DNA from: Microbulbifer agarilyticus S89
GTDB lineage: Bacteria > Pseudomonadota > Gammaproteobacteria > Pseudomonadales > Cellvibrionaceae
Length of the DNA stretch: 63,380 nt
Assembly (NCBI RefSeq): GCF_000220505.1
Contig: NZ_AFPJ01000023.1
Location: 1 to 63,380 of the forward strand
Direction: 5' to 3'
Part shown: one piece after another, positions 1 through 10,814 of the stretch
Position numbering within the stretch: position 1 is the stretch's first letter
Layout of the letters: each line of letters begins with the position of its first letter
The notes under the pieces: generated by a model
The model's input: the letters and a program-made list of their open reading frames with translations, nothing else
Databases searched by the model: none
Told to the model about the DNA's origin: nothing
Position numbers and translations under genes: made by a program

Positions 1-20
1 AAACCGCAGCGGCTTTTTTT
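1..20 (+). terminator. right half of a probable terminator cut by the window edge
   Basis: The window opens with a GC-rich arm followed by seven T residues, which looks like the 3' arm and T-tract of an intrinsic terminator on the plus strand. The left arm would lie outside the window, so this is only suggestive. It would end a gene entering from the left, convergent with the TauE/SafE gene. Confidence 0.3.
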
Positions 21-54
21 ATGGGCAAACTATTCGGTTAAGGCGAGTGCTGTT

Positions 55-879
55 TCAGCCCAGCGCTACGGCATAGTTCAGCCAGATAAAACGTGCACCG
101 ATCAGGAACAACAGGCCAGCAAAGCAGTTCTTCAGCAGTTGCGGGGAAAGCTTGTGTGCGAGCAGTGCGCCGAGGCGCGCAAACCAGGTGCTGGCCAGCA
201 CAATGCCGAGAAACGCCGGCCAGTAGATGTAGCCGCTGGTCCATGCCGGCAGCTGCGGGTTGCTCCAGCCCTGCACTGCAAAGCTGAGCGCACCGGCAAC
301 CGCGATGGGCAGGCCACAAGCTGCGGAAGTCGCCACCGCACGCTGGATGACCACCCGGCAGCGGGTCAGGAATGGCACCGTCAGTGAGCCCCCGCCAATA
401 CCAAAGATCGCCGACACCCAACCGATAAAGCTACCGGCCAGCGAAAGCCCCGCCCGGCCCGGGACACGGCTACCGTCACTAACAAGCTGCGCCTTGCGCA
501 GGCCGTCGCGCCACATCTTGAGCGCGATACCTACGGCAAAAATACCGATCAACAGCTGCAGCCAGGCACCGCTCAGCCAATCCGCGGTCATGCCGCCAAT
601 CCAGGAACCAATCAAGATGCCCGGCGCCATGGCCGTCACGATACGCCAGTCCACCGCCCCCTTGAGATGGTGGGTACGCACAGAACTGATGGAGGTGATG
701 ATGATGGTCGCGAGTGAGGTCCCCACCGCCATATGGGTAAGAATGTCCGGCGCGATACCCTGCGCGGTAAACACCAGCACCAGAGCCGGCACGATGATCA
801 GGCCCCCACCGACACCGAACAGGCCGGCGATAGTGCCGGCGCCCATCCCCACCAGTAAGTAAATCAACAAAACGTCCAC
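55..879 (-). CDS. TauE/SafE family anion exporter-like membrane protein
   Basis: This is a 274-residue polytopic inner-membrane protein of the TauE/SafE (formerly DUF81) family, whose members are proposed to move sulfite, sulfonates or other small anions; the substrate here is unknown. The family's two glycine-rich repeats are visible: GLFGVGGGLIIVPAL near the start and AIFGIGGGSLTVPFL in the second half, each opening a hydrophobic bundle, about seven or eight membrane segments in all. I chose the GTG at 879. The frame stays open to an ATG at 966, but those extra codons run through the pnp terminator and encode no membrane-protein-like sequence. It is the last gene on this strand after pnp and is separated from it by that terminator, so it probably has its own promoter or depends on readthrough. 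Confidence 0.85.
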   Translation of the reverse strand: MDVLLIYLLVGMGAGTIAGLFGVGGGLIIVPALVLVFTAQGIAPDILTHMAVGTSLATIIITSISSVRTHHLKGAVDWRIVTAMAPGILIGSWIGGMTADWLSGAWLQLLIGIFAVGIALKMWRDGLRKAQLVSDGSRVPGRAGLSLAGSFIGWVSAIFGIGGGSLTVPFLTRCRVVIQRAVATSAACGLPIAVAGALSFAVQGWSNPQLPAWTSGYIYWPAFLGIVLASTWFARLGALLAHKLSPQLLKNCFAGLLFLIGARFIWLNYAVALG

Positions 880-922
880 TGCGCGCCCCCGGTCCCTTAT
901 TGTACGGTCATAAAAAAAATGC

Positions 923-953
923 AAAAAAAACGGTGGCATATAGCCACCGTTTT
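923..953 (-). terminator. intrinsic terminator after pnp
   Basis: An 11-bp perfect stem (927-937 with 943-953) with a five-base loop is followed, on the minus strand, by a run of Ts (the A-run at 923-930). It sits 37 bases past the pnp stop and ends the rimP-pnp transcription unit. Confidence 0.85.
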
Positions 954-989
954 TATCGGCCCGCAAGCGGGCCCGGAAACCAGCGGGAA

Positions 990-3107
990 TTACTCCTCGC
1001 CAGTCGCCTCATCCGCCTGCTCGGCTTCTTCGGCTTTGGCTTCCTTGATGGACAGCTTGATGCGGCCGCGCTGGTCTACGTCCAGTACCTTAACCTTCAC
1101 CATCTGACCTTCGCTCAGGTAGTCGGTAACCGCATTTACGCGCTCTTCCGCGATCTGGGAAATGTGTACCAGACCGTCTTTACCCGGCAGGAAGTTGACG
1201 AAAGCACCGAAGTCCACGATTCGTACAACCTTACCTTCGTAGATCGCACCGATCTCGGCTTCCGCGGTGATTTCCTCGATGCGGGTTACTGCCGCTTCCA
1301 GGCTCTCGCCGTCTTCACCGAACACCTTCACGCTGCCATCGTCTTCGATGTCGATGGAAGCACCGGTTTCTTCAGTGATGGAGCGAATGGTCGCGCCGCC
1401 TTTACCAATGACGTCGCGGATTTTGTCCGGATGGATCTTCAGGGTGGCGTAACGCGGAGCGTTTTCGTTAACCACTTCGCGGGAAGCACCGATAACCTTG
1501 TTCATTTCCGCGAGGATGTGCAGACGCGCGTGCAGAGCTTGCTCCAGAGCCGTCTCCATGATCTCTTCGGTAATGCCTTCGATCTTGATGTCCATCTGCA
1601 GCGCGGTCACACCAGAAGCGGTACCGGCTACCTTGAAGTCCATATCGCCGAGGTGGTCTTCGTCACCCAGGATGTCGGTAAGAACGGCAAAGCCTTCGTC
1701 TTCCTTCACCAGGCCCATGGCAATACCGGCAACCGGCGCCTTCAGCGGAACACCCGCATCCATCAGGGCCAGGCTGGAACCACACACGGATGCCATGGAG
1801 CTGGAACCGTTGGATTCAGTGATCTCGGATACCACACGCAGGGTGTACGGGAACTCTTCCGGGTTCGGCAGTACCGCGGCAATACCGCGACGAGCCAGAC
1901 GACCGTGACCGATCTCACGACGGCCAGTAGCACCGACACGACCCGCTTCACCCACAGAATAGGGAGGGAAGTTGTAGTGCAGCATAAAGTAGTCTTTACG
2001 CTCACCTTCCAGGGCGTCGATGATCTGCGCATCGCGGGTCGCACCCAAGGTGGAAACCACCAGCGCCTGAGTTTCGCCACGGGTGAACAGCGCAGAGCCG
2101 TGGCTCTTCGGCAAAACACCAACTTCTACGGAAATCGGGCGTACAGTTTTGGTGTCGCGGCCGTCGATACGCGGCTCGCCACGCACTACAGCGCCACGTA
2201 CGGTTTTCTTCTCCAGCTTGCCGAAGTAGCTCTTAACGGTGCCTTCGTCCAGCTCTTCAGTGGCCAGGGCCGCTGCAGCTTCGTTGCGCAGCTCAGCCAG
2301 ACGGGTGGTACGCGCCTGCTTGTCGGTGATTTTGTAGGCTTCTGCTACTTTCTCACCAAACTGGGCTTCCAGCGCGGACTTCAGCTCTTCGTTTACGGCT
2401 TCTGGCTGCCAATCCCAAGTCGGTTTGCCCGCTTCAGCTTTCAGCTCTTCACAGACGGTTACTACTGCCTGCATTTCCTGGTGGGCGTACAGCACCGCAC
2501 CCAGCATGATGTCTTCCGGCAGCTCCGCAGCTTCGGATTCAACCATCAGTACCGCGTCTTTGGTACCGGCAACGACCATGTCCAGCTCAGATTCTTTAAG
2601 AGCGGCATAGCCAGGGTTCAGGATGTAGCCGTCTTTCTCGGTGTAACCAACGCGGGCTGCACCAATCGGGCCCGCGAAAGGAATGCCGGAAACAGACAGG
2701 GCAGCAGAAGTGCCGATCATGCCGGCGATATCCGGATCTACGTCTTTCTCGGCGGACAGTACGGTGATCATCACCTGTACTTCGTTCATGAAGCCGTTCG
2801 GGAACAGCGGACGGATCGGACGGTCGATCAGGCGGGAGGTCAGGGTTTCTTTCTCAGACGGACGACCTTCACGCTTGAAGAAGCCACCGGGAATTTTACC
2901 GGCCGCGTAGGCTTTTTCTACATAGTGTACGGACAGCGGGAAAAAGCCCTGATCTGGCTTGGCTTCTTTGGCACCAACCACGGTACACAGCACAACGGTT
3001 TCACCGATGGTGACAAGCGCGGCGCCAGTGGCCTGGCGTGCAACACGGCCGGTCTCGATGGTGACCTGATCTTTTCCGTACTGGAATGTTTTGGTTACTG
3101 GATTCAC
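990..3107 (-). CDS. pnp: polyribonucleotide nucleotidyltransferase (PNPase)
   Basis: PNPase degrades RNA 3' to 5' using phosphate, as a trimer that also joins the RNA degradosome. The 705 residues match the family in length and order: a first RNase PH domain, a helical linker, a second RNase PH domain carrying the metal and catalytic aspartates ([14 protein letters not shown]), then a KH domain ([15 protein letters not shown]) and an S1 domain ([20 protein letters not shown]). The C-terminus is Glu/Ala-rich. The GTG at 3107 is preferred because the protein then starts with [10 protein letters not shown], which aligns with the N-terminus of the E. coli protein, and AGGAAAG lies just upstream. 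An in-frame start at 3149 adds 14 unrelated residues. It lies downstream of rpsO, as in most gammaproteobacteria, behind a terminator and a hairpin-rich leader. Confidence 0.97.
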   Translation of the reverse strand: MNPVTKTFQYGKDQVTIETGRVARQATGAALVTIGETVVLCTVVGAKEAKPDQGFFPLSVHYVEKAYAAGKIPGGFFKREGRPSEKETLTSRLIDRPIRPLFPNGFMNEVQVMITVLSAEKDVDPDIAGMIGTSAALSVSGIPFAGPIGAARVGYTEKDGYILNPGYAALKESELDMVVAGTKDAVLMVESEAAELPEDIMLGAVLYAHQEMQAVVTVCEELKAEAGKPTWDWQPEAVNEELKSALEAQFGEKVAEAYKITDKQARTTRLAELRNEAAAALATEELDEGTVKSYFGKLEKKTVRGAVVRGEPRIDGRDTKTVRPISVEVGVLPKSHGSALFTRGETQALVVSTLGATRDAQIIDALEGERKDYFMLHYNFPPYSVGEAGRVGATGRREIGHGRLARRGIAAVLPNPEEFPYTLRVVSEITESNGSSSMASVCGSSLALMDAGVPLKAPVAGIAMGLVKEDEGFAVLTDILGDEDHLGDMDFKVAGTASGVTALQMDIKIEGITEEIMETALEQALHARLHILAEMNKVIGASREVVNENAPRYATLKIHPDKIRDVIGKGGATIRSITEETGASIDIEDDGSVKVFGEDGESLEAAVTRIEEITAEAEIGAIYEGKVVRIVDFGAFVNFLPGKDGLVHISQIAEERVNAVTDYLSEGQMVKVKVLDVDQRGRIKLSIKEAKAEEAEQADEATGEE

Positions 3108-3301
3108 TAGTTTCTTTCCTGTTTCCTTACGGCTGCTGGCCCATTCCAACAGCCCCTACAGTGTTCGCCCGCAAACGGGCGATGCTTGCCGGCGTATTTC
3201 TTCAGCCGGCAATCCCGGGGAACGACTTTACTAACTCCCCGAAATGCGGATATTCAGTGGTTCCTGCGCATCTACGCCAGTAGATCAGCGTTTGCACAAG
3301 A
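3108..3301 (-). promoter_or_regulatory. hairpin-rich pnp leader
   Basis: The spacer between the rpsO terminator and pnp holds at least two hairpins (3165-3182 and 3188-3210). In E. coli the pnp leader forms a long stem cut by RNase III, after which PNPase represses its own mRNA. The position here fits that logic, but I have not folded the leader and the structure is not clearly the same. Confidence 0.4.
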
Positions 3302-3338
3302 ACTAAAAAGAACAATGCCCGCCAGAGGCGGGCATTGT
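3302..3338 (-). terminator. terminator or attenuator between rpsO and pnp
   Basis: A 12-bp perfect stem with a three-base loop (3312-3338) lies directly after the rpsO stop and is followed on the minus strand by a T-rich stretch (3302-3311). In E. coli the corresponding terminator is partial and lets some transcription into pnp. Confidence 0.85.
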
Positions 3339-3345
3339 CAGGGTC

Positions 3346-3615
3346 TTAGCGACGCAGGCCGAGCTTGGCGATCAGCTGAGCGTAACGGTTCAGATCCTTG
3401 CGCTTCAGGTAGTCCAGCAGCTTACGACGCTGGTTTACCATGCGGATCAGACCACGACGGGAGTGGTGGTCTTGCTTGTGAGAAGCAAAGTGACCCTGAA
3501 GCTTGTTGATGTTGGCAGTCAGCAGGGCTACCTGAACTTCCGGAGAACCGGAATCACCTTCAGACTGGCCATGCTCTTTCAGGATGGCTGCTTTTTCGTT
3601 TGCAGACAGTGCCAT
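3346..3615 (-). CDS. rpsO: 30S ribosomal protein S15
   Basis: S15 is an 89-residue primary 16S rRNA-binding protein of the small-subunit platform. The length is exactly that of the family, and the conserved core ([15 protein letters not shown], then RRKLLDYLK and the C-terminal LGLRR) is intact. GAGGTAAT lies at a good distance before the ATG. It sits between truB and pnp as usual. The 110-base gap from truB leaves room for its own promoter, and S15 of E. coli also represses its own translation. Confidence 0.98.
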   Translation of the reverse strand: MALSANEKAAILKEHGQSEGDSGSPEVQVALLTANINKLQGHFASHKQDHHSRRGLIRMVNQRRKLLDYLKRKDLNRYAQLIAKLGLRR

Positions 3616-3725
3616 AACGAATTACCTCGTTCGTAACATGCTTTGAAAATTCGGCTGGCCCGTGCATGTTTACAGACCAGCTAGTCGCTTATTCCCGTAT
3701 TCGCCGGAAAACCGGCTCCTGCGGG

Positions 3726-4676
3726 TTATTTTACCAACCGGCGGGGAGCGACCCGCCCGTCATCAGTAATCTCTCCAACGCCCAGAAATTCACCACTTTC
3801 CAGGAAGAGGCGCACCATATCACCTTCGTCGCCCAAGCGATAGACCTGCAGATCCATAACCGGCTGCCCCTGACGTAGATAGTAACCCGTGTCCTCGGCG
3901 AGGATCATCTTGGGCAGCCCGGAGGCGGGAGAATCCGCTGGCAGCAGGTGGTGATCGAGCACTTCGGCGCGGTCTTCCCCGCGCTCATCGGTCAGCTCGT
4001 CCAGGGTGATCGCATCGTCTTCGTGATAGGGGCCTGCGGCAATGCGGTGCAGCTTCTCGACGAAGGCTCCCACACCCAGCGCCTTGCCGAGGTCTTCGGC
4101 AAGACTGCGTACATAGGTGCCCTTGGAGCAGTGCACTTCGACCTCTGCCCTGGGCAGCTTGTCCGGAGAATCCGCGGCCGGGGTGAAGTTCAGCAGCTCG
4201 TAGGAGAAGATTTCCACCTGGCGCGCTTCCCGCTCTACCTCAATGCCCTGGCGCGCCAGCTTGTACAGCGGCTGGCCATTGTGCTTCAGCGCGGAATACA
4301 TGGACGGCACCTGGCTGATGGTACCGCGGAAATCCGCCATGGCATCACGCACCTGCTGTTCAGTGATCGCCGAGGCATCACTGGTGGCCACGACATCGCC
4401 ATCGGCATCACCGGTTTCGGTAGTCATGCCCAGGCAGAAGGTGCTGCGGTAACGCTTGTCGGCATCCAGCAGGTATTGGGAAAACTTGGTCGCCTCGCCG
4501 AAGCACACTGGCAGCACGCCGGTCGCCAGCGGGTCCAGCGCACCGGTATGGCCGGCGCGGTTAGCGAAGAACAGGCGTTTGGCTCGTTGCAGGGCATCGT
4601 TGGCAGAAATCCCGGTGGGCTTGTTCAGCAACAGCACACCATTCACCTGCCGGCCCCATTTTGGTCTACGGCCCAT
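3726..4676 (-). CDS. truB: tRNA pseudouridine(55) synthase TruB
   Basis: TruB converts uridine 55 in the T-loop of nearly all tRNAs to pseudouridine and acts as a tRNA chaperone. The 316-residue protein shows the N-terminal family motif GVLLLNKPTGISAND and the catalytic block GHTGALDPLATGVLP, whose aspartate is the nucleophile. Further conserved parts are the YSALKHNGQPLYKLAR segment and the CSKGTYVRSLAEDLG block. A C-terminal PUA-type region (MILAEDTGYYLRQG onward) follows. The start codon overlaps the rbfA stop (TGATG), so translation of the two is coupled. Confidence 0.97.
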   Translation of the reverse strand: MGRRPKWGRQVNGVLLLNKPTGISANDALQRAKRLFFANRAGHTGALDPLATGVLPVCFGEATKFSQYLLDADKRYRSTFCLGMTTETGDADGDVVATSDASAITEQQVRDAMADFRGTISQVPSMYSALKHNGQPLYKLARQGIEVEREARQVEIFSYELLNFTPAADSPDKLPRAEVEVHCSKGTYVRSLAEDLGKALGVGAFVEKLHRIAAGPYHEDDAITLDELTDERGEDRAEVLDHHLLPADSPASGLPKMILAEDTGYYLRQGQPVMDLQVYRLGDEGDMVRLFLESGEFLGVGEITDDGRVAPRRLVK

Positions 4677-5083
4677 CAGTCGTTCTGTTCTTCCGAATGG
4701 TCATCGTCGTCGTCAGACTTTTTCTGGTCGGACTTTACCGCCTTGTCGATCAACGCTGACAGATGCTGGCCGCGAACGGAGGTTTCGTCGTAGCGAAATT
4801 GCAGACGGGGAATGGTACGGATCTGAATTTCCTTGGCGAGCTGGCTGCGCAGAAAGCCGGCGGCCTTGTTCAGCGCGTCCATGGAAATATCGATCTTGCT
4901 GCGGTCATCCTCACCCACCAAGGTGACAAACACCTTGGCAGTGGTGAGATCGCGGCTCACTTCCACGTCGTTGACATTGACCATGCCTACACGTGGGTCG
5001 CGCACTTCGTGCTGAATCAGCCGTGCCAGCTCGCGACGCATGGCGTCGGCAACCCGGTCGGCTCGATGGAATTCTTTGGCCAT
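4676..5083 (-). CDS. rbfA: ribosome-binding factor A
   Basis: RbfA is a KH-fold assembly factor that binds the 30S subunit near helix 1 of 16S rRNA and is needed for late maturation and cold adaptation. The 135 residues begin with the family signature (REFHRADRVADAMRREL-type start, then HEVRDPRVG) and include FVTLVGED and the RTIPRLQFRYDE block. An acidic and lysine-rich tail (SDQKKSDDDDDHSEEQ) follows, as in several relatives. It lies between infB and truB and overlaps truB by one base. Confidence 0.96.
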   Translation of the reverse strand: MAKEFHRADRVADAMRRELARLIQHEVRDPRVGMVNVNDVEVSRDLTTAKVFVTLVGEDDRSKIDISMDALNKAAGFLRSQLAKEIQIRTIPRLQFRYDETSVRGQHLSALIDKAVKSDQKKSDDDDDHSEEQND

Positions 5084-5105
5084 TGTTTACCTATCCAGAA
5101 TGGCA

Positions 5106-5162
5106 TTTCGCCGGCAGCCAGGCCCCGCGAAGAAATTCGCAGAGGCCCAACTGCCGGCGAAA
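5106..5162 (-). repeat. 12-bp perfect inverted repeat between infB and rbfA
   Basis: Arms at 5106-5117 and 5151-5162 are perfectly complementary with a 33-base loop. It lies in the 86-base gap between infB and rbfA. No T-run follows on the minus strand, so it is more likely an RNA processing or stability element than a terminator. Confidence 0.6.
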
Positions 5163-5169
5163 GAGAACG

Positions 5170-7995
5170 TTACAGTTCGCGGGCAATTTTTACGATGTCG
5201 AAGACTTCGATCTGATCGCCTGGCTTGACGTCATTGTAGTCCTTAACGCCGATACCACACTCCATACCGTTGCGAACTTCCTGTACGTCGTCTTTGAAGC
5301 GGCGCAGGGACTCCAGCTCGCCTTCGTAGATCACAACGTTGTCACGCAGTACACGGATCGGCTTGTTGCGGTACACGGTGCCCTCGGTAACCATACAGCC
5401 GGCAATAGCGCCCAGCTTCGGCGAGCGGAATACGTCGCGCACCTCGGCGATACCAACGATCTCTTCGCGTTCTTCCGGGTCCAGCATGCCAGACAGGGCC
5501 TGCTTTACTTCGTCCAGCAGGTTGTAGATCACGCTGTAGTAACGCACTTCAACACTTTCGGTTTCGGCCAGCTTACGTGCGGCGACGTCGGCACGGGTGT
5601 TAAAGCCGATTACGATCGCGCCAGAGGTCAGCGCCAGGTTGATATCGTTTTCCGCGATACCACCCACACCACTGGAAACCACGTTCACAGAGACTTCTTC
5701 GTTACCGATATCGGCCAGTGCCGCCTGGATCGCCTCAAGAGAGCCGCGTACGTCGGCCTTGACCACAACCGGCAGAACTTTCTTCTCGCCGGCTTCCATG
5801 TTGGCAAACATGTTTTCCAGCTTGGCAGCCTGCTGACGCTGCATACGCTCGATACGCTCTTTGTCGGCACGCTGCTCGGCCACTTCACGGGCTTTACGCT
5901 CGTCCGCCACAACCATGAACTCGTCACCAGCATTCGGCGTGCTATCCAGACCCAGCAGCTCTACTGGAGTAGAGGGGCCCGCTTCTTTCACGGACTTGCC
6001 CAGCTCGTTGGTCATCGCACGCACGCGGCCATAGCTTTGCCCTGCCAGCACGATATTACCGCGCTGCAGTTCGCCGCTCTGTACCAGCAGGGTAGCAACC
6101 ACACCGCGGCCCTTTTCCAGGCGCGCTTCGATCACAACACCGGTGGCCGGTACGCCGACCTTGGCTTTCAGTTCGAGCATCTCGGACTGCAGGGATACCG
6201 CTTCCAGCAGCTCATCAATGCCCTGGCCGGTATGCGCAGAGACCTCGATGAACTGGGTGTCGCCGCCCCAGTCTTCCGGGATAACGTCTTTTGCCGCCAG
6301 TTCGTTCTTCACACGATCCGGGTCTGCCGCTTCCTTATCACACTTGTTGATCGCAACGACCAACGGCACACCGGCCGCCTTGGCGTGAGCGATGGCCTCT
6401 TCGGTCTGCGGCATTACGCCGTCGTCGGCGGCCACAACCAGGATAACCACGTCGGTGGCCTGAGCACCGCGGGCGCGCATGGCGGTAAACGCTGCGTGTC
6501 CCGGGGTATCCAGGAAGGCGATCTCGCCCTGACTAGTCTTCACTCGGTAAGCACCGATGTGCTGGGTAATACCGCCAGCTTCACCGGACGCCACCTTGGT
6601 TTCACGAATGTAGTCGAGCAGCGAGGTTTTACCGTGGTCAACGTGGCCCATAACGGTCACGACCGGCGCGCGGCTTACTTCTTCGCCACCTTCCTGCTGA
6701 GACTCGGCAACCAGCGCTTCTTCCAGAGCATTCTCGGAAACCAGCACCACTTTGTGGCCCATCTCTTCGACGATCAGGGTCGCGGTATCGCGATCCAGGC
6801 TCTGGTTAATGGTGACCATCTCGCCCATTTTCATCAGGCGCTTGATCAGTTCACCGGCTTTAACATTCAACTGCTTGGCAAGTTCGCCGACGGTAATCGT
6901 CTCGCCCAGTTGCACTTCGTACACTTGCTTTCCTGTCGGCTTCTTGAAGCCGTGTGTGTTCTTCACTTTCAGCGTAGGACGAGACAGCGAGCGAGTGCTG
7001 CGCTGATCTTCTTCCGATTCAAAAGCTTCCAGCGCTGCATCGTACAGGGAGGTCTTACTGGATTTTTTCGGGCCGGACTTGCCGCGACGGCTGCGACGTT
7101 TACGCGGCTCATCGTCTTCGCTGCTGTTATCAACGGCGGCTTCCTGCTTGCGGCGCAAGGAGGGCTTGGCCGCTGCTGACGCGGTGTCTGCCGCAGCTTT
7201 TTGCTTGGCCTTTTCTGCGCGTTCTTTCTGCTCTTCCTCGACGCGCTTACGCTCGGCTTCCACGCGAGCTTTTTTCTCTTCCAGCTCTGCCGCTTCACGC
7301 TCCGCTTCTTTCTTGCGGCGTTCCATGGCGGCAATTCGCATGGCTTCGATATCGTCCACATAGCTGGAGCGAACGGGAGCAGGTGCAGGCTTGGGTTTCG
7401 GCGCAGGCTTGGCCTCGGATTTAGCTTCTGATGCAGGCTTCTCAACCTTTGCGGCTTCCACGGCCTTGGCCTCGGCTTCGGCTTTGGCGGCGTCTGCGGC
7501 TTCCTTTTCAGCCTGCGCTTTGGCTTCGGCTTCTGCTTCCGCTTTTGCGCGGGCTTCGGCTTCAGCGGCTTCTTTTTCAGCCTGGGCGCGCTCAGCGGCG
7601 GCTTTCTCTGCCGCCGCCAGCTCTTCTTCCGCTTTCTTCAGCGCGGAAGTATCCACTTCTTCTTGTGGCTGTTCGGCCTCGGACCCTGCACGTTTTACGT
7701 AGGTGCGTTTTTTGCGAACCTCCACATTCACGGTCTTACGGCCGGTGCCAGAGCCGGTTTTCAACGTGGTGGTGGTTTTACGCTTGAGGGTGATCTTGCG
7801 AGGCGCGGCGTCCTCTTCCCCTGTGCTGCTGCCGTGGCTGCTTTTCAGGAAATTGAGCAGGACCTGCTTCTCTTCCGCAGATACCTTCGCATCCGCTGAA
7901 GTGTGGGGCAAACCCGCTTCGTGCATCTGCTTGAGCAGACGCTCCTCGGTGGCACCAACCGATTTGGCGAGTTCGCTAACTGTTACTTCGGCCAT
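5170..7995 (-). CDS. infB: translation initiation factor IF-2
   Basis: IF-2 is the GTPase that places fMet-tRNA on the 30S subunit and promotes subunit joining. The 941-residue protein has an N-terminal IF2_N helix bundle ([19 protein letters not shown]), then about 300 residues of Ala/Glu/Lys-rich low-complexity and basic sequence. A second IF2_N domain (residues about 355-415) follows. The G domain has G1 GHVDHGKT near 449, G3 DTPGH near 498 and G4 NKCD near 548. Domains II-IV end in the fMet-binding region. The long charged N-terminus is typical of gammaproteobacterial IF-2. It lies between nusA and rbfA in the standard operon. Confidence 0.98.
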   Translation of the reverse strand: MAEVTVSELAKSVGATEERLLKQMHEAGLPHTSADAKVSAEEKQVLLNFLKSSHGSSTGEEDAAPRKITLKRKTTTTLKTGSGTGRKTVNVEVRKKRTYVKRAGSEAEQPQEEVDTSALKKAEEELAAAEKAAAERAQAEKEAAEAEARAKAEAEAEAKAQAEKEAADAAKAEAEAKAVEAAKVEKPASEAKSEAKPAPKPKPAPAPVRSSYVDDIEAMRIAAMERRKKEAEREAAELEEKKARVEAERKRVEEEQKERAEKAKQKAAADTASAAAKPSLRRKQEAAVDNSSEDDEPRKRRSRRGKSGPKKSSKTSLYDAALEAFESEEDQRSTRSLSRPTLKVKNTHGFKKPTGKQVYEVQLGETITVGELAKQLNVKAGELIKRLMKMGEMVTINQSLDRDTATLIVEEMGHKVVLVSENALEEALVAESQQEGGEEVSRAPVVTVMGHVDHGKTSLLDYIRETKVASGEAGGITQHIGAYRVKTSQGEIAFLDTPGHAAFTAMRARGAQATDVVILVVAADDGVMPQTEEAIAHAKAAGVPLVVAINKCDKEAADPDRVKNELAAKDVIPEDWGGDTQFIEVSAHTGQGIDELLEAVSLQSEMLELKAKVGVPATGVVIEARLEKGRGVVATLLVQSGELQRGNIVLAGQSYGRVRAMTNELGKSVKEAGPSTPVELLGLDSTPNAGDEFMVVADERKAREVAEQRADKERIERMQRQQAAKLENMFANMEAGEKKVLPVVVKADVRGSLEAIQAALADIGNEEVSVNVVSSGVGGIAENDINLALTSGAIVIGFNTRADVAARKLAETESVEVRYYSVIYNLLDEVKQALSGMLDPEEREEIVGIAEVRDVFRSPKLGAIAGCMVTEGTVYRNKPIRVLRDNVVIYEGELESLRRFKDDVQEVRNGMECGIGVKDYNDVKPGDQIEVFDIVKIAREL

Positions 7996-8141
7996 TCTCT
8001 CTCCTAAAAAGTCGCATTGCGGCGGCGCGGTATCAATGCATTTTTCCGCTCCGCCCTTGGCCTGCCTGGCAGGCTATTCGGGGCACACGCGCCACCATCA
8101 GAGTGACGCGCAGGGCCGGGTTCGCACCCGGCGCTTGGGCA

Positions 8142-9644
8142 TTAAGCCTCTTGATCACTGTCGTCGGCGAACCACGGCTCGCGCGCTTTCATGATCAGGG
8201 CTGCGGCACGTTCTTGATCCATGCCTTCAATTTCCAGCAGGTCATCCACGGCCTGCTCGGCCAGATCTTCCATGGAGGCAACACCACGGCTGGCGAGCTG
8301 GAACGCCAGCTGACGGTCCATGCCTTCCATGTTCAGCAGATCTTCCTGTGGCTCAGATGCTTCCAGCTCCTCTTCGGAAGCCAGAGCCTGGGTCAGCAGG
8401 GCGTCCTTGGCACGGGCACGCAATTCTTCCGCGATTTCCTCGTCGAAGCCTTCGATATCGAGCATTTCCTCGATCGGTACGTAGGCCACTTCCTCGAGGG
8501 AGGTGAAACCTTCTTCAACCAGAACGCCGGCAACATCTTCGTCGATGTCCAGACGTTCCATGAAAGTTTCCATGATGCTGCCAGACTCTGCTTCCTGCTT
8601 GGCCTGCCACTCGTCAACGCTCATCACGTTGATTTGCCACTCGGTCAGCTCGGAAGCCAGGCGCACGTTCTGGCCGCTGCGGCCAATCGCCATGGCCAGG
8701 TTTTCTTCGGCAACCGCGACGTCCATGGAGCCAGCGTCTTCGTCCACCACGATGGATTCGATTTCGGCAGGTGCCATGGCGTTGATCACGAACTGGGCGG
8801 GGTTCTCGTCCCACAGGACGATGTCCACGCGCTCGCCTGACAGCTCATTAGATACCGCCTGAACACGCGCACCGCGCATACCCACACAGGCGCCAACCGG
8901 GTCGATACGACCGTCGTTAGTGTTCACGGCGATTTTTGCACGCAGACCCGGGTCACGGGCGGCACCACGAATTTCGATGACTTGCTCGGAGATTTCCGGC
9001 ACTTCAATGCGGAACAGCTCGATCAGCATTTGCGGGCAGGAACGGCTCAGCATCAGCTGCGGGCCACGGGCTTCCGGCTGGATTTCCAGCAAGATGGCGC
9101 GCACGCGATCGCCGAGACGAAAGATCTCGCGGCCAACCAGCTGGTCGCGGGGCAGACGCGCTTCGGCGTTATTGCCCAGGTCCACCGCGATAAAGTCGCG
9201 GGTCACCTTCTTCACGGTACCGCTGACCATTTCACCAACGCGATCACGATACTCATCGACGATCTTGGCGCGCTCGGCTTCACGGACTTTCTGTACAATG
9301 ACCTGCTTGGCAGTTTGTGCTGCGATACGACCGAAGCCTACGTTTTCCACCTGCTCGCGGAACACGTCGCCCGCTTTCAGCTCGGGATCTTTTTCATGGG
9401 CTTCTTCCAAAGTGAACTGGGTACCCAGCTCTGCCAGGGTGTCATCGTCAACGACTTCCCAGCTGCGGAACGTTTCATAGTCACCACTGCGGCGATCGAT
9501 GATCACCTCGATTGTGGAGTCTTCGTCGTAGCGCTTCTTGGTAGCCGTCGCAAGGGCCACTTCGATTGCCTGGAAAATAATATCCCGGTCAACGCCTTTC
9601 TCGTTGGAAACCGCTTCGGCTACCAGCAAGATTTCTTTGTTCAT
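8142..9644 (-). CDS. nusA: transcription termination/antitermination factor NusA
   Basis: NusA binds RNA polymerase and nascent RNA and controls pausing, termination and antitermination. The 500 residues contain, in order, the polymerase-binding N-terminal domain, an S1 domain (about residues 135-200, [17 protein letters not shown]) and two KH domains ([16 protein letters not shown] and [16 protein letters not shown]). Two acidic C-terminal repeats (about 365-500) follow, each with a helix-hairpin pattern ([14 protein letters not shown] and [15 protein letters not shown]). The acidic repeats are characteristic of gamma- and betaproteobacterial NusA. It follows rimP by a 155-base gap. Confidence 0.98.
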   Translation of the reverse strand: MNKEILLVAEAVSNEKGVDRDIIFQAIEVALATATKKRYDEDSTIEVIIDRRSGDYETFRSWEVVDDDTLAELGTQFTLEEAHEKDPELKAGDVFREQVENVGFGRIAAQTAKQVIVQKVREAERAKIVDEYRDRVGEMVSGTVKKVTRDFIAVDLGNNAEARLPRDQLVGREIFRLGDRVRAILLEIQPEARGPQLMLSRSCPQMLIELFRIEVPEISEQVIEIRGAARDPGLRAKIAVNTNDGRIDPVGACVGMRGARVQAVSNELSGERVDIVLWDENPAQFVINAMAPAEIESIVVDEDAGSMDVAVAEENLAMAIGRSGQNVRLASELTEWQINVMSVDEWQAKQEAESGSIMETFMERLDIDEDVAGVLVEEGFTSLEEVAYVPIEEMLDIEGFDEEIAEELRARAKDALLTQALASEEELEASEPQEDLLNMEGMDRQLAFQLASRGVASMEDLAEQAVDDLLEIEGMDQERAAALIMKAREPWFADDSDQEA

Positions 9645-9799
9645 GCAGCTGCCTCTTCAAAAACGCTACGTGCTGACTATTCAATGCTTTGGTGAACCCC
9701 GTTACCTATGGTTCCACCCACTACTTCCGCATTGCCCTTTATGATCGGCCCGGAAAACCGGACACTGGCCCAAAACACAGGCCCAAACTCTGTTACTGC

Positions 9800-10270
9800 T
9801 TATTTACTGTCGTCAAACTGCGGAATGATATTTGCCTTCTCAATACTGTCGATTGGCAGCAAATACTCATTTTCACTGTCGATACGCAGGACGATTTCAT
9901 CACCCTCGACACCAGCCAGCAGGCCACGCCACTTGCGTTGACCATCCAGCGGCATACGCAGGCGCAACTCCACCTGGGCACCAATATAACGCTGATACTG
10001 CTCCAGCTTATACAGTGGACGATCCATGCCCGGTGAGGACACTTCCAGGGTGTACTTGCTGCTGATGGGGTCTTCTACGTCCATCACCGCGCTGACCTGA
10101 CGGCTGACTTTCTCGCAGTCGTCTACAGAGATACCGCGCTCCGCGTCGATATAAATGCGCAGCAGGGCGTTGCGACCGTGGGTCTGGTAATCAATACCCC
10201 ACAGCTCACAATCCAGTGACTCAACCACCGGAGCCAGAAGGTCTTCCAAAAGTTCGCGCTTGCTTGCCAT
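9800..10270 (-). CDS. rimP: ribosome maturation factor RimP
   Basis: RimP helps assemble the 30S subunit. I start the protein at the ATG at 10270, giving 156 residues, close to the E. coli length. The open frame continues to 10510, but those 80 extra codons run through intergenic DNA and the terminator at 10466-10488. Family motifs are clear: [26 protein letters not shown] and [14 protein letters not shown]-terminal SH3-like domain runs from about residue 90. It heads the protein-coding part of the operon, after the initiator tRNAs. Confidence 0.96.
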   Translation of the reverse strand: MASKRELLEDLLAPVVESLDCELWGIDYQTHGRNALLRIYIDAERGISVDDCEKVSRQVSAVMDVEDPISSKYTLEVSSPGMDRPLYKLEQYQRYIGAQVELRLRMPLDGQRKWRGLLAGVEGDEIVLRIDSENEYLLPIDSIEKANIIPQFDDSK

Positions 10271-10329
10271 ATCACCACTTTGGCCCCGGCCCGCGCCAAC
10301 CATATCGTGGCTGCCCGGAGGGGGCGGAT

Positions 10330-10352
10330 GCGCAACCGAATAAGCCGGTTGC
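10330..10352. other. hairpin followed by an A-run in the rimP leader
   Basis: A GC-rich hairpin (GCAACCG paired with CGGTTGC) is followed on the plus strand by As, so it lacks a T-run in either direction. It sits in the 5' leader of rimP. Function unknown; it may only stabilise the leader. Confidence 0.3.
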
Positions 10353-10465
10353 AAAAAACAAAAAATGGGCAGCGGAGCTAACCCCACGGCCCGAATGAGA
10401 AACCGCGGCGCCGACTCCCGGCCCATTCGGATGACAATCCGGGAAATCCCGTTTGCCGCAGATAC

Positions 10466-10488
10466 GAAAAAGCCCCTAATAGGGGCTT
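10466..10488 (-). terminator. terminator or attenuator between tRNA-fMet and rimP
   Basis: Stem 10470-10476 with 10481-10488 is followed on the minus strand by TTTTTCG. It lies between the tRNA genes and rimP. In E. coli, metY and rimP are likewise separated by terminators that are read through under NusA control, so this may set the ratio of tRNA to mRNA. Confidence 0.75.
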
Positions 10489-10529
10489 CAACTGCGTAGC
10501 CACATAACATTCATGTGCCTACAAGAATT

Positions 10530-10606
<77 letters not shown>

Positions 10607-10662
10607 ACAACAACTCTGGGGCTAGGCGACCACTTAAACCTCATGAAGTATAAATGGAAATT

Positions 10663-10739
<77 letters not shown>

Positions 10740-10749
10740 CCAACGACCC

Positions 10750-10779
10750 GGAAGTCGACCTGGTAAGTCTTCGACTTCC
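10750..10779 (-). other. stem-loop in the leader of the initiator-tRNA transcript
   Basis: A 9-bp perfect stem (10750-10758 with 10771-10779) lies just upstream of the first tRNA in the transcript. It could guide 5' processing or protect the leader. No function is established. Confidence 0.45.
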
Positions 10780-10814
10780 TGCGGTGGGTGTCCCCAACCG
10801 CTCAGAGGCTGCGC

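Noticed and set aside
900-3110. Long plus-strand open frame of about 736 codons opposite pnp
   Set aside because: It is the antisense of a clear pnp gene; the His/Phe/Val-rich sequence has no domains and no ribosome site. High-GC genes commonly leave such frames open.
4993-7179. Long plus-strand open frame of about 728 codons opposite infB
   Set aside because: It is the antisense of infB, with no recognisable protein features.
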